Positions 51,670-62,050 are shown, numbered from the stretch's first letter. The stretch is 64,000 bases of DNA from Nitzschia sp. DOCU1 (GCA_951394045.1 OX595987.1:2356001-2420000); one strand, 5' to 3'. Program-made: numbers and translations. Notes: a model not told the origin generated them from the sequence alone.

Positions 51670-52830
51670 CTACTGAAAGGCGATCACCATTGTACTTGTG
51701 ACACTGGCAGTTGAGGGTTCCGTCGCAATTTTTGGCCACTTCCAGCCAACAAATTCATTTCGTTTGAACCTTCCTCGGAATTTAAGCAATCGACCGTCGC
51801 GCCTCAGCAACAAAGTACCTTCACCATGAAGCATCCCATCCCTAAATTCTCCGATGTAGCAATCCCGATTATCAAACCGCAACACGCCACTACCATTCGG
51901 TTGCCCGCGCCTTAACATGCCGATATATGTTCCTTGCGAAGTGAGGCCCCAGCCCGGGAAGTAAACACTGTAGCGCATCCCTCTCGCTCGTTTGTCTTGA
52001 ATCTCGCCCCTCGCCATGTCAGGAAACGAAATCTCCAAGGGTTTTCCGCGAGTGTCGTCAGGTGCCTGTCTCGTCACTTTACTTTGGGGTGGCACAACTC
52101 TCGTACGACCAGTAAGACTCGGTGAATAGTAGGGATCAATCTCAAAGCTAAAACTTTGCAGTGAGACGGGGTTGTGTCGGGGTGTCGTGGTTGCCACGAA
52201 TGTAGCGTTGTTGGCAAAGAAGTGATCTAGCCCAGGCTCATATTCGCTTGGCGTTATGTCCGACAAGTTGTCTTCAGCGTCGTAAAAGTCATTCACCACC
52301 ACATTCAATGGGTTTACTTGGATATCCTGGGGAATTTTCATTATTTCCCCAGGAACCAACCTTTCGCTCTTCACTATGTCGAGCTTCTCTTCATTGGTTG
52401 GTGAATGCAAATCTCCCCTCTCGGACGCCTGACAATGAACAAGCACCTTCAGGGCAGACCTTAGAAATTGAAGTTCTTCGCCCTGCCTGACTAATTGCTC
52501 CCTAAGTGTTTCCGCCCCGACGGTTGTTGGATCGGTCCCTTGACCGGTAGTACTAATCGTGACATCGCCTGTGATCGCAGTATTTTCATTATCGTTTCGA
52601 TCCAGCGCAGAACGCAAGTAAGAGGCAAAGCGTGCGTTTCTGAACTCCGACGCATCATCGGAGGGATCCATTCTCATAGCATCTTGAGCTGCTCTCTTGA
52701 ATGCCTTGGAGACTTGCGAGGCACGACTCTGCGATAGTTTATGGTTGGTTTGCAGGAAAAGATCACATTCAAGCTCAAAATCGTCCAAGGAGCTTCCCCA
52801 GGAAGAGAACCGTCGATGCCTTTTCACCAT
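51670..52830 (-). CDS. MORN-repeat protein
   Basis: 386 residues. The C-terminal part (about 285-360) has MORN-type repeats: YSVYFPGWGLTSQGTYIGMLRRGQPNGSGVLRF, DNRDCYIGEFRDGMLHGEGTLLL and a degenerate third. These form a beta-meander that often binds phosphoinositides or builds membrane-linked scaffolds. The N-terminal half contains a helical segment (SQVSKAFKRAAQDAMRM) and a short coiled coil (LREQLVRQGEELQFLRSALKVLVH). This coiled coil resembles one in the SH3BGR-domain protein encoded just downstream on the same strand. No targeting signal is seen. The final segment SFDNRDCYIGE to the stop is well supported; function beyond scaffold is unknown. Confidence 0.75.
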   Translation of the reverse strand: MVKRHRRFSSWGSSLDDFELECDLFLQTNHKLSQSRASQVSKAFKRAAQDAMRMDPSDDASEFRNARFASYLRSALDRNDNENTAITGDVTISTTGQGTDPTTVGAETLREQLVRQGEELQFLRSALKVLVHCQASERGDLHSPTNEEKLDIVKSERLVPGEIMKIPQDIQVNPLNVVVNDFYDAEDNLSDITPSEYEPGLDHFFANNATFVATTTPRHNPVSLQSFSFEIDPYYSPSLTGRTRVVPPQSKVTRQAPDDTRGKPLEISFPDMARGEIQDKRARGMRYSVYFPGWGLTSQGTYIGMLRRGQPNGSGVLRFDNRDCYIGEFRDGMLHGEGTLLLRRDGRLLKFRGRFKRNEFVGWKWPKIATEPSTASVTSTMVIAFQ

Positions 52831-53587
52831 GGTGCTGCTTTTGCTGCTTTCGATGAATGTTTTCTATTACCTGTTATTGTGTCGTCGGCACCTTCAGTGG
52901 TTTTCCTGCTTGCGTTAGCTATCGAGAAAAACGAAAAAATGATAGGTCGGGAATTCCCTCCACAACCCGGGATTTGTTTCCGATCGTTGGCTAGTTGGCG
53001 GTTCCATTTTCAATACAATGGGTCAACAAATGTCTGTTGGGAAGCCAACGCAATAGAATACATAGCCTTCCGAGGTGGACTTTTTTAAGCCCTGCGATAC
53101 GGATGGATCGATACACATGTTTCTTAACTCGCACAATTATCCGAAAGTTGGCATTCGGCCGTCTTGCAGTCTGTCACTTCGGCTAAACTCGTAATGCATG
53201 CTACTTGAAAGGAGCGGAGAGAACTAATATCGTACTAAGAACTGAAAAAAGTTATACCATGCTCGGACGCTCCTTACATCTCGCCGGTCTCCTTGCAGGC
53301 ATAAGAGTATTCATAGTAGGCAAAAGAGAAGTATATAGCTAGATTCAGAGCTATCGTATGTACAATACTTTGCATGATCTGCAGCGACAGATCAAGTGCA
53401 AACCTTGTGTTCATATCGTGGTCCAATTGACGACACATGAGCGTTTCAGTGCATGCAGAAAGCTAAAAGGAGAGAGTCGTGTAGCCTGTACCGGAAATAC
53501 TAGCTACTCCGGGGTGCCCTGCTTCAACCGTAGCTAGAGTTGTCCGGCTGAACTCAGCGCGCTCGACGGGGGAGCTTGCTTCGTTCT
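52831..53587. other. Intergenic region, 757 bp
   Basis: No gene is supported; short open frames near 52740-53090 are antisense shadows or low-quality. It holds the promoter of the MORN gene and the 3' flank of the next gene. Confidence 0.45.
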
Positions 53588-54868
53588 CTAACTTTTTCGT
53601 CCAACCAACGCAGCCATCACCTTGAATATCAGATCGCCCGACATCCGTAGGGCTGAATAGTCAATGTAAACTACCCGAAGGGCCTCCACGATTTCTGGCG
53701 ACTCTGCTCCAACAAAACAGCCACGCAGTACCTCGATCCTTCGTCCATCGCCATTGGGCACAAGACTTTTCCATTCTCGGAATTTCTCAACCATGTTATC
53801 ATAGCGCTGATTCAGTTGGATCTTTCTTTGATCCTCACTGTCTGATCGCCCATAGCCTCCTTTGGAATCAAGTCGACCAGCGATTTCTTGCAGCACCAAA
53901 GCAGGAGTACATTCAGGTGGAGGGTTGTCAATCGGGCATCTCTGCAACGCTACCATGAGCCGTTCGAAATCGACTTTCTGCTTTTCGCAAGGATTTAGAG
54001 ACATAACGAATTCGTCAAAGCTCCCGTAGCCCAAGACTTCGACTGCCATCTCTGCCAAACCGTAATCCACGATTTGCTGCAGCGTCATTTCTGTTGCAGT
54101 GTCGTCTTCATGAACAACAAGTTTGAAGAATGCACTTCTGCTCGCTTCGATATCTTCCTTCGACATGCCCGTTGCTTCTGCCACGCTGTCTACTTGTTGT
54201 TGTCGCTCCAACTGTGCCTCGATCATCACAGATTTCAGTTTCCCATAGATCAATCGTCCAGCAACCCGAAGTGGGGCATAGTCTTCAAACAAAACTTCAA
54301 ATGCTCTGTATACTTCGGGGAGAGAATAGCTTGCCGCAACCCCCTGAAAGATGGTCCTCATCCTTGGACTCCGTACAGCCAGGATGTCACGCTGCGTAAA
54401 TTGAGAAAAGTCAATTAGCATCTCGCGAAACTCCATTTCGAGCTTGGTCAACTTCCGGTCACCAATTGGGGGTAGCGTATATGGTTCATCGAGCTTCTTG
54501 TCCTCGGACACACGTTTCATAGTCAGAGTGCCCGTGGATGATTCTGACACAGGTGTTGGTGAGCCAACTGATTTCTGCGCTGCCGTACGGATATTCGATC
54601 CAGCAGCTGTCAGCGTAGTCGAAGTTTCAGCGCTCACGGTGTCGTTTTCAACAAGTAGAGGGAACTCTGCCGTAGTTGTTAGTGGCGGGGAAAGCGAAGG
54701 CGCAGCGCTGCCAAGTTTTCGTTTGATGAATGTTCGCAAGCCATAAACCTGTGTTTGAGATCCGATGCTGGATCTAGAGAAATGCGTATTCCTCGTAGAA
54801 GGGGCAAACGCCTGTGCGTGCATAACCAAAACAAAGGACACAACATACGTGCTCCCTTTGATCTTCAT
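53588..54868 (-). CDS. Unknown plastid protein, two-block family, paralog 2
   Basis: 426 residues. The N-terminus STYVVSFVLVMHAQA-FAPS is a classic diatom plastid signal, followed by a Ser/Thr-rich transit-like stretch to about residue 125. Block A (about 134-205): KLEMEFREMLIDFSQ, PRMRTIFQGVAASYSLP, VYRAFEVLFEDYAPLRVAGRLI. Block B (about 350-420): LNQRYDNMVEKFREWKSLVP, GRRIEVLRGCFVGAESPEIV, EALRVVYIDYSALRMSGDLI. Both match paralog 1 at 42887-43927 at roughly 60-70 percent by eye; the linker between blocks diverges and is longer here. Function is unknown. It diverges from the 55405 gene, also plastid-targeted, across 536 bp containing TGACGTCG at 55174. Confidence 0.8.
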   Translation of the reverse strand: MKIKGSTYVVSFVLVMHAQAFAPSTRNTHFSRSSIGSQTQVYGLRTFIKRKLGSAAPSLSPPLTTTAEFPLLVENDTVSAETSTTLTAAGSNIRTAAQKSVGSPTPVSESSTGTLTMKRVSEDKKLDEPYTLPPIGDRKLTKLEMEFREMLIDFSQFTQRDILAVRSPRMRTIFQGVAASYSLPEVYRAFEVLFEDYAPLRVAGRLIYGKLKSVMIEAQLERQQQVDSVAEATGMSKEDIEASRSAFFKLVVHEDDTATEMTLQQIVDYGLAEMAVEVLGYGSFDEFVMSLNPCEKQKVDFERLMVALQRCPIDNPPPECTPALVLQEIAGRLDSKGGYGRSDSEDQRKIQLNQRYDNMVEKFREWKSLVPNGDGRRIEVLRGCFVGAESPEIVEALRVVYIDYSALRMSGDLIFKVMAALVGRKS

Positions 54869-55404
54869 TCTTCCAGGAATACAACGGGTTGAAACAAAGT
54901 AGACAGACGATGGTAAAGCTGGATAACCCGAGATTGGGCTGGGTAAAATGAAACGAACAATGCGTTTCGCGGAACAAAGACAACGTATGATACCAGGTGC
55001 ACAGACGAGTGACGGAGGCCCCGTACCGATGTGGCGACGACATGAAGCCGAATCTTCTTCTCGGTCGGTTCATTGGCCAGCTCTTTTGGGGCGTCTGCGT
55101 CGGCGTCAGATTTCGTGCCACCATAGTACATACATAGTGACGCTGGAGGCGGGGGCGATGAGCAATAGCGCGATGACGTCGGCGCGAGAACCGAAAGGCA
55201 CAATCTATTCGGTCGAACAAGTCAATGATTTCTTCCACGCGTCGACGTCCTGGACACTCGCTCGAACACATATATCCATAGACCCTCGTCTCCATCGCGC
55301 CGCCCTCTTCATGATGATGTGCATGAGAGATGACATATCGGTATCCATAGCATTTGCTCATACTACTTTCTCACTTTCCATCTTCAACAAAGCTGCTGCT
55401 TATA
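54869..55404. promoter_or_regulatory. Divergent promoter region of two plastid-protein genes
   Basis: 536 bp between the two start codons. It contains TGACGTCG at 55174-55181, a bZIP-type core. Open frames on both strands here lack protein-like composition. No gene is supported. Confidence 0.4.
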
Positions 55405-57393
55405 ATGAATAGACTTTTATTGGTTTCACTGCTCATATCTACGGCAACGTCGTTTCTGAATCCAGCAAGCCACAATAGGCGAGCTGTTCTCTTTGCGGTG
55501 CCTGGTGCTGATATCGAGCAGGAACAAGAAGATGTGCCAGCGCAAGTCGTCGGAAATGCTGTAGTATACCGAGGAAAAGTGAACGAGATTGACTACTGCA
55601 TTGCGCCTGCTGATGTTTCTTTATCCAGAGCGTACGAGCAAAGTATTAGGGATGCCGAGAGTCCGACCCCCAAGAATCTCTCCTTGACCCGGGCGCTGAA
55701 CAATGCATCCAACCGGGCAGTGAGGAGAATATTGTTGGCAAGATGTTGGCCGTCAGAAGAGGCTTTGAATTCAAGTCTGCGGCTTGCGGCTGCGGCTGAG
55801 AAACAGGCACAAAAGGAGCGGGAGGCTTCTGGTTCGACTGCCAAGTGCCCGGTACCTCGACCTATCCTGAACTTGTTGATGCGACGAGACAGTTCATCTG
55901 GTGGGGCGCCTTCAGGGACCACGGGGCGGACAAGTGAGCAATATGTGTTGGATCAAATAATAGCTTTTCGGGATCGATATGGATCACTACCAGGTTACAA
56001 TTATGCAGAGGCGTATCTCGAGTCAGTGCTGAGTTTGGCCACGAGTGGCGAGGAATCCCCACGCGTCAAAGAGGTACGTTCGGAATGCTGTCGGTGACTC
56101 GACCCGCTTATAAATCCTTCCCCTGACAGACAACTCTGCTGGAATAACAAAACCACGAATGAAAAGGTTCTAGAGTCAGGAATCTACGATGAATCGTACA
56201 AACGTGTGATTGGTGTGCTAAAAAGCGTTGGCGCAATATTGGAAGAGCTTCCTGGAACGGACAGGTTTCGAATTTCGAAAAAGTTGAATGATCAGGATAT
56301 CTGTTTGTCGATGTTGGATAAAATTCAGCTACAACGAGGGAAAGCGGCTGATAGACTGTTGAATGGAAAATCGAAGGTCGTCGTAAATGGTGGAAACGAC
56401 AAAGACAAGGCGCGAGCGGAGAGTGGTGGCTCTGAAGCAGATGAATCTGGTGGCGAAAAGAAGCGCAGCTTGAAGTTTTGGAAGAAGAATCCATTAAACA
56501 TTATTTTGAGCGAAGACGAGCCTACCATGACGAGGCAGTTGAATGCTCTGTCAAACATCGTCAAGCGTGCTCTCTTGTTCGGTGGGGACCAAGAGCTGCT
56601 CGTGCTGACAGAAACACTAGACTCCAACCGTTCTCCCTTCGCGGAACGTTGGTACCCTGGGACAGGAGGACCTAGTGAGAAGATGGAGGATGAAAGTAGG
56701 CCCGGTCTTCAATATTTGAATGCTTTGGTACTCTTGCTTCGAAGGGCATATGACGACGGTATTGTCACGGACCTCGAACCTGGTGTTCCACTGATTCAAA
56801 GCTACAGCAATTCCTACGAGCGACTGATCGCTAGTCTGGTCGAACTCGGAAGTGGCTACATTCGACCAATGTCATCGAATGTCATGTCGATGCCCAAGCC
56901 ACGAACGGCCAAGGAAGAACTTGGTAGATTTGCAGTATGGGAATCCAACTTTCGATCAACTGGTGGAGAGGCTGCGTCCTACCCTGAAGATCTCGAGGGG
57001 ACTTGGGAGGTGAAAGATGAGGTCGGTGGAGAGACAATCGGTATCTCCAATGTTGTCTTTGAGCCGCAAGGCGAGGTGAAGGTGGCACCGCCATTGCAGG
57101 GACTGCGATGGCGACTGGACCCTGGGCCCACACATCTCGACACTTGTACGTTTCAAGTTCTTGGCGAAGATGGGACAGTGCTTCAGTATCGAGGTTTTAT
57201 TGACCGGGGCGCAAGGCTTGAGGCGCGATTTTCTAAGCGCCCGACCAAGATCCGGGGCTCGGTTATGTTTCAAATGCGAGATGGAGATTTTGCGGTAATG
57301 GGGGAGGATTACTGGAAGGACATGCTACCGATCAACTACAAGACCGGAACCACGAAATTTGTTATGACCAAGAAGGTCTCAGGAAACGATTAA
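55405..57393 (+). CDS. Unknown plastid protein with a C-terminal lipocalin/fibrillin-like beta domain
   Basis: Two exons, 55405-56073 and 56167-57393, phase 0, give 631 residues. The N-terminus LLLVSLLISTATS-FLNP is a plastid signal. The first part is helical (SLSRAYEQSIRDAE, RALNNASNRAVRRILLARCWPSEEAL). After the intron comes another helical region with a Lys/Gly/Glu-rich insertion. The last 150 residues look like a beta-barrel: YPEDLEGTWEV, ISNVVFEPQGEVKVAPPLQGLRWRLDPGPT, TCTFQVLGEDGTVLQYRGFIDRG, RFSKRPTKIRGSVMFQMRDGDF. LxGTW at the start and alternate strands recall lipocalins and plastid fibrillins, which bind lipophilic molecules. The exact family is not recognised. Confidence 0.75.
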
Positions 57394-57413
57394 AGCGCTA
57401 TACACCAGGAACG

Positions 57414-58340
57414 TTATGTCCACTGTCGCACGGATTGCCCTCGTCTACTCTTTTGTCCTTTTGCTTCCTGCCTCTGTCGAGTACGGACAGCCTGTAAGCG
57501 TTCTTTATGCGGGCGTGAGGATAAATGTTCCTTCATTTGCTCGGGACTTGTGAGTTGCTTCAGGCACAATCGACAATAGGTGGCTTTCCGTTCCATTTCC
57601 ACGGCGGTCTTATGAAACTCTGTCTTTTTGTGCTCGAAGAACTCTGTCTCGTTGCTGTATTGTATAGAGCAAAAACGGCAATAAAAGGGTAGTCGTTCCG
57701 ACGATCGGGCTTTGTACCCATCCAATACTTCTAGAACAGCCTCCTTGAGTCCGTCTTTCTTTGTTTTTTCCTCATTGGTTGTGGGAGTTTCCTTTCTCTT
57801 GCGAACTGGGCCAGACGAATCATGAGGATTATATTTCCCAGGCTCCGGTAAACAAGTCTGGGGTAGATGTTCAATGCGATCGTCAGCATAAGCCGACAGC
57901 GACAAAACTGCAGGCTCCGCGTCACTTTCGCTCGCGGATTCCTCGTCGGACGACTCGCCTGAGGACGAACCCTGGTTAAGCTCCATTTCCAATCGCTTGA
58001 TTTCATCGTCTAGGTCAATATTCTCTTCTGAAAACTTGACCGATTTCTTAGCGGATGTTTCTTGTTCTTTTCTTAGACGGACTGCTATAGGCAGTACGTG
58101 CTGGTCAGAAGAATCCTCCAGGCCCCGTGTATCGTCATTAGCCACAGACGTGGCAATACGATACAATTTTCCATCTTTTTCGACCTTTCCCGTCTGGACA
58201 AGTTTCTTCAGCGCTTTCTTAAAGTGTTGCTTAAGAGCAGGATCCTTCGCCTTGATCGCCTTTTTCAATTCTTTCTTTCCTTTCTGCGACCCTTCCAATT
58301 CTGCGAGAATGCCTTGACACACCAGTGTGGTTCGTCCCAT
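57414..58340 (-). CDS. Protein with two U1/matrin-type C2H2 zinc fingers
   Basis: 308 residues from the ATG at 58338-58340; upstream codons in frame offer only TTG. The N-terminus (ILAELEGSQKGKKELKKAIKAKD, then FKKALKKLVQTGKVEKDGKLYRI) looks like a small winged-helix or histone-H1-like fold. Two C2H2 fingers lie near residues 225-285: FYCRFCSIQYSNETEFFEHKKTEFH, and TYCRLCLKQLTSPEQMKEHLSSRPH. The spacing and the following HK/E are those of U1-type fingers that bind double-stranded RNA or occur in splicing and ribosome-biogenesis factors. The tail is basic and Gln-rich (RQRQEAKGQKSRRG). Nuclear RNA-related function is inferred. The stop codon is 20 bp from that of the convergent neighbour. Confidence 0.78.
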   Translation of the reverse strand: MGRTTLVCQGILAELEGSQKGKKELKKAIKAKDPALKQHFKKALKKLVQTGKVEKDGKLYRIATSVANDDTRGLEDSSDQHVLPIAVRLRKEQETSAKKSVKFSEENIDLDDEIKRLEMELNQGSSSGESSDEESASESDAEPAVLSLSAYADDRIEHLPQTCLPEPGKYNPHDSSGPVRKRKETPTTNEEKTKKDGLKEAVLEVLDGYKARSSERLPFYCRFCSIQYSNETEFFEHKKTEFHKTAVEMERKATYCRLCLKQLTSPEQMKEHLSSRPHKERLQAVRTRQRQEAKGQKSRRGQSVRQWT

Positions 58341-58812
58341 GGCTGCCGCAACACAACTTGAGGTCAATCAACCAAGCATACAATAATTTTGAAAGATAAA
58401 AGTTTTGGGCAAGATGGACTCATCGCATCGCCTGGTTATATTACTCTCAATCATCGCATCGTCATCGACGGAGCAAAGCGAGGGGAATTTTTTGCTTGGT
58501 GGGTGGCAAAAAATCGAAAGAGGGAGAAGGGCGCATCCGTCTCTGGACGTCGTCCGTCTCGGATGCAAGTTTTGGTCGATGCAGTCACGAGCCAAAGATT
58601 TCGCTCGCGCCGTCCGTGCGCTGGCGCGAACCGTTCTTTGGATCGTCGACCCGCCCTTCTCGTCCACCGTGATGACATGACATGCATGTAGATTCAAATC
58701 GCTACCCCCATCATATCTTGCACAAGAGGCGAAGATTGTTTTAGAGCGATTGATGACCAGAGAGGTCTCTTAAAAGCCACCAGACGCCACAAGTCCTTAT
58801 CAGTCTTCTTTC
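58341..58812. other. Divergent intergenic region
   Basis: 472 bp between the zinc-finger and translocator genes. Open frames on both strands lack protein character. GGACGTCGTCC near 58546 is the only notable palindromic core. Confidence 0.4.
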
Positions 58813-59802
58813 ATGCAGATGACTTCAGCAATTCAGTCTGTGGTCACAAACAACTCCCCTCTCGGTGCTGTCGCGTCGGTGTTCGACAATGTGCCAGCCG
58901 TAGGGGCGGCTTGGATGGTCAGTTCTGCGCTTTTCACCACATACTCTACGACCAAGTTCCTAAAGTACGCCCCTGGGCCTTCTGAACCTCGTCGGGCCTC
59001 TCTGCTGCCCAGGGCCACGCTGCTTACCGTCCTTCGCTTTGGCGGATCTCTGGCATTGGGTCTACTAGCGCATCCCGATCTGCATGTTCTGGATCGCGTC
59101 AGAGAAACTTGGAAGCTTCTCCCCACTTTTGCAATCCCGGCGACTTTTCTCTTTGTCGCCAATTATGCGAACTCGATCAGTCTCAATCGGATCGGCATTT
59201 CCCTGACGTACACGAGTAAATGTGCTATACCCGTAATCACATTGATCCTTACGGTCCTTCTGGATGGAATGAATGCACTACCACGACTTCCGGTGCTCTT
59301 GACGCTTTTACCGATCGCCATGGGTATTGCCACGGCCTCGTGGAACCATCCTCATTTTGAACTGCTGGGCTTTTCGGCAGCATTGATTTCCTGTGCAGCG
59401 CAAAGTGCTCTCAACGTTACCACCAAACGAGTCATGAAGAACATGAATGTGGCGGGGCCCGTAGCGCAGCGAGCCATGGTAGCTGTGGGGTTGGTAATCG
59501 CCTGCGCCATGTCGATGTTTCAGTTATCATCACAGAGCGACCCCAAAAAAGCAGAATCCCAGCCGCCGGCGTTGCTGAGCGCCATGGCAGTGGCGGCCTA
59601 CCACATTGAGTACGTGCTAAGCTTTGTCTTTGTCGGGATGGTGGCTCCAATCACCTACAGTGCGTCGGACGCTATACGAAGACTGGGAATCATAATTGCT
59701 GGCCACTTTATGTTTGGTGGTCCAGCGTTTACAGCGCTAAATATCTTGGGAATCGGCATGGCGCTTTGCGGAGCCTTGGCATACTCTATCTTAAACAACT
59801 AG
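58813..59802 (+). CDS. Triose-phosphate/nucleotide-sugar translocator family (SLC35-like)
   Basis: 329 residues with about nine to ten hydrophobic segments. Features of the TPT/SLC35E family: FLFVANYANSISLNRIGISLTYTSKCAIPVITLILT corresponds to the family's N-YANxxSLxxxxVSFTxxxKxxxPVFT block; SALNVTTKRVMKNMNV is the conserved repeat-2 entry; VAPITYSASDAIRRLGIIIAGHFMFG matches the family's VSPVTHSVGNxxKRVxVIxxS signature, with the paired Lys/Arg involved in phosphate binding. Members exchange triose phosphates, PEP or sugar nucleotides across plastid or Golgi membranes. No clear plastid presequence is seen, so Golgi or an outer plastid membrane is likely. The substrate is not assigned. Confidence 0.88.
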   Translation: MQMTSAIQSVVTNNSPLGAVASVFDNVPAVGAAWMVSSALFTTYSTTKFLKYAPGPSEPRRASLLPRATLLTVLRFGGSLALGLLAHPDLHVLDRVRETWKLLPTFAIPATFLFVANYANSISLNRIGISLTYTSKCAIPVITLILTVLLDGMNALPRLPVLLTLLPIAMGIATASWNHPHFELLGFSAALISCAAQSALNVTTKRVMKNMNVAGPVAQRAMVAVGLVIACAMSMFQLSSQSDPKKAESQPPALLSAMAVAAYHIEYVLSFVFVGMVAPITYSASDAIRRLGIIIAGHFMFGGPAFTALNILGIGMALCGALAYSILNN

Positions 59803-59825
59803 CTAGAGGGTATAAGTGGCTTTTG

Positions 59826-60732
59826 CTAGCTGTTTCGAATGAATTCGAGAATAGCACTTCGCATTTCTCCAGTTTGGAACCAGCCTCTCAAACCTTCATC
59901 GCAGTCAAAATTCGCATTAAACGCAGTAAGTAACCATGCCGAGTGTGAGGAAACGCCAATGTGTTTCTCTGGTCGACCCTCCAGAAATTCTAAAAACATA
60001 TAGATTCGTCCGGCTACTTCAGCCTTGGTCTCTCTTCGGTCTTCCAAGAATAACACATCTTCTTCTGTTTCTAGTAGCGAAAAGTCGATCATTGGGAATT
60101 CTGCCGCCTGCCTCGATGTGGGACGGCGTTTGTCGCAAAGATGGACACCATTTTGCTCGCGAATCATTTCGTGCGCCAAAAAGGGAACCTTACCACGTAA
60201 ATGTTCAAAGACCAGACTACCGGTTTGGAGTGCCCTGCAGTTGGGAGAGAATAGGACTAACTCAGGCTGGTCCTTCATCGCCCGAACTTTTGGCTGTAGG
60301 AGCAATGCCTGGTGGCGACCTTTGTCAGTGAGGGGAGCATCAAGGGTTTCCGACATGTAATACGGATTCTCAGGCGTTTTGGAATGCTAAATCAGGAAGG
60401 AGTTAGTTGAGCATAACGAGATGTAGATACTATGCTGAATTCTAGACATTCAAAGGACCCACCTGCACCCATGTTCTCCCAGCTTCTTTCGCCAGTTCGG
60501 CCATGAGGTTATGAAAGCCTTGACCGTGACGGACAAAGTGAACCGTTTTCACGTTACCAGTAGTCGGTGCACTTGGGTCATCCAATGCATACGCTTTGAC
60601 TTTAAGCGGCCGTTTGCTCACTTGACTGGCTGCTTCGTCCATTCCTTCCATGTGTTCGGCATGTTCTTGCCTGGACAATGCGAGGGTCGTCTCCGAATGA
60701 GCAGCGGCCTCTAGATTCTCTTCAGGGGGCAT
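59826..60732 (-). CDS. Histidine phosphatase (phosphoglycerate-mutase-like)
   Basis: Two exons on the minus strand, 60732-60463 and 60386-59826, phase 0, give 276 residues. Start at the ATG 60730-60732 (MPPEENLEAA), because codons further upstream offer only TTG. The RHG motif is intact: KTVHFVRHGQGFHN. The spliced segment TWVQ-HSKTPENPYY leads to DAPLTDKGRHQALLL, the typical second conserved block. A second active-site His occurs in IGVSSHSAWLLTAF. RALQTGSLVF and ALxTA-like positions fit the branch of plant and algal phosphoglycerate-mutase-like phosphatases, whose substrates are mostly unknown. The N-terminal 50 residues are acidic and disordered. Its end lies 23 bp from the convergent translocator gene. 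Confidence 0.87.
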
Positions 60733-61252
60733 GGCGTCGCCTTTTGTCAAGGGATAGGGACGGAGAAGTAGCTTATGGTTTCCTGAGTATGATTGTTTGG
60801 AAATTATGCTGTCACATCGTAGCAAATGCTGGCCGCCATTTTGGTCCAAGGAAAAGCCGGGGAAGATTTTTGATCAGGCTATTCCCGCGGGACCCAGTTC
60901 AGACAGTGCTAGAGTTCACTGTGGCTGAATTCGCGTATGCGGTTCATCATTGACGATGATTCGATGCCATTTCGAGTACAGGTGATATTCTGTCTACTGT
61001 CAAAGTTTGCTCCTTTCGAAGCTACAATCGAGATCGATAAAGAGCAAATCTTTGGCTTCCGCACCGGCCGCAACAAATCACCTCAAAACCAATGTTTTAC
61101 AGTACGTAGTTACAAGGTACATTAGCTCATAAGTGTAAGGACACCGATATACTGCTGCGCTTTACGTCGACAGTAATTGCGCGACGAGAGAGTGGTGTTG
61201 CTGCTCGACTGGCCGAAGTGATGATATGGAATTAGTGTGGAAGCGACCATAT
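60733..61252. other. Intergenic region
   Basis: 520 bp between the histidine phosphatase start and the STI1-motif gene end. The phosphatase frame stays open to 60849 without an ATG. No other gene or repeat is supported. Confidence 0.45.
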
Positions 61253-62050
61253 CTATAGCGACGCTCGCACAGCTTCGCCCAACTTTTCCATCTCTGCCTT
61301 CTTTCTTGGATCCTTCAACATGTCTTGCATCTACAAGAGGAATTGAGCATTTTGAGAACGCGAACACCAAAGGTCGAAACATGTCCATGGGATTACTTAC
61401 CGATTCCATGTACAGCTTGAAGTTAGGGTCCTTGGCCATTGCCGCCAATTGTTCTTGGAACGCAGGGTCCTTAATCATTTTCGTCATCTCTGCCATGACC
61501 TCGGGGTTCGACATGGCTGCCATGGCATCCTCCATCACGTTTCCAGCAGCCTTTTTCAATTCTTGGTCGCCAACCTTCATCATGTGTTCCATTCGGGCCT
61601 CAAGCTCAGCCGCCTTGGAAGGATCCTTCATCGCATCTGCAGACTTCTTCAAGCTATCTTTGAAATCCTTGTCTCCAGTCAACTTCTTCATCTGTCTTTG
61701 GAATTCTGGATTGTCCATCATTTTTTGCGCCTCTCGCATCATTTCAGGATCCTATTGGCACAAAGATTTTATCGAATCAACACGGTTAGCCTCCGAGACG
61801 GAAACGTGGACGCACGTCTGACTGGTTTGTGGCCAAAGTGGGAGCCGATAATGTGACTACTTACAGCAAGATCCCGCATGAGTTGTGCCAAGAGAGCAGG
61901 GTTGCCGGCAGCCTCCTTGAGCCCGGCCATGCCGATTTGAAGATCCCGCAAGGCAGAGTCGTCATCTTCTTTTTTCTTTGCGGCAACCGACGAAGTTGCC
62001 AAACAGACCAACAGGAGGAAAAGAGAAAGGAAGGACTTTAGGGACATCAT
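61253..62050 (-). CDS. Secreted/ER STI1-motif (Hip/Hop-like DP domain) protein
   Basis: Three exons on the minus strand, 62050-61865, 61751-61401 and 61330-61253, all phase 0, give 204 residues. The N-terminus MMSLKSFLSLFLLLVCLATSSVAA is a signal peptide; Ala-Lys follows, without the Phe of plastid signals, so ER is likely. The mature protein is helical, with STI1/DP-type motifs: GNPALLAQLMRDLADPEMM, MDNPEFQRQMKKL, MSNPEVMAEMTKMIKDPAF and AKDPNFKLYM. In Hop, Hip and Tic40 such NP-rich helical domains contact Hsp70/Hsp90 clients. No TPR region is present. It diverges from an ERdj3-like J protein across 571 bp, suggesting a shared ER folding role. No KDEL-type end is seen (ends RASL). Confidence 0.82.
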
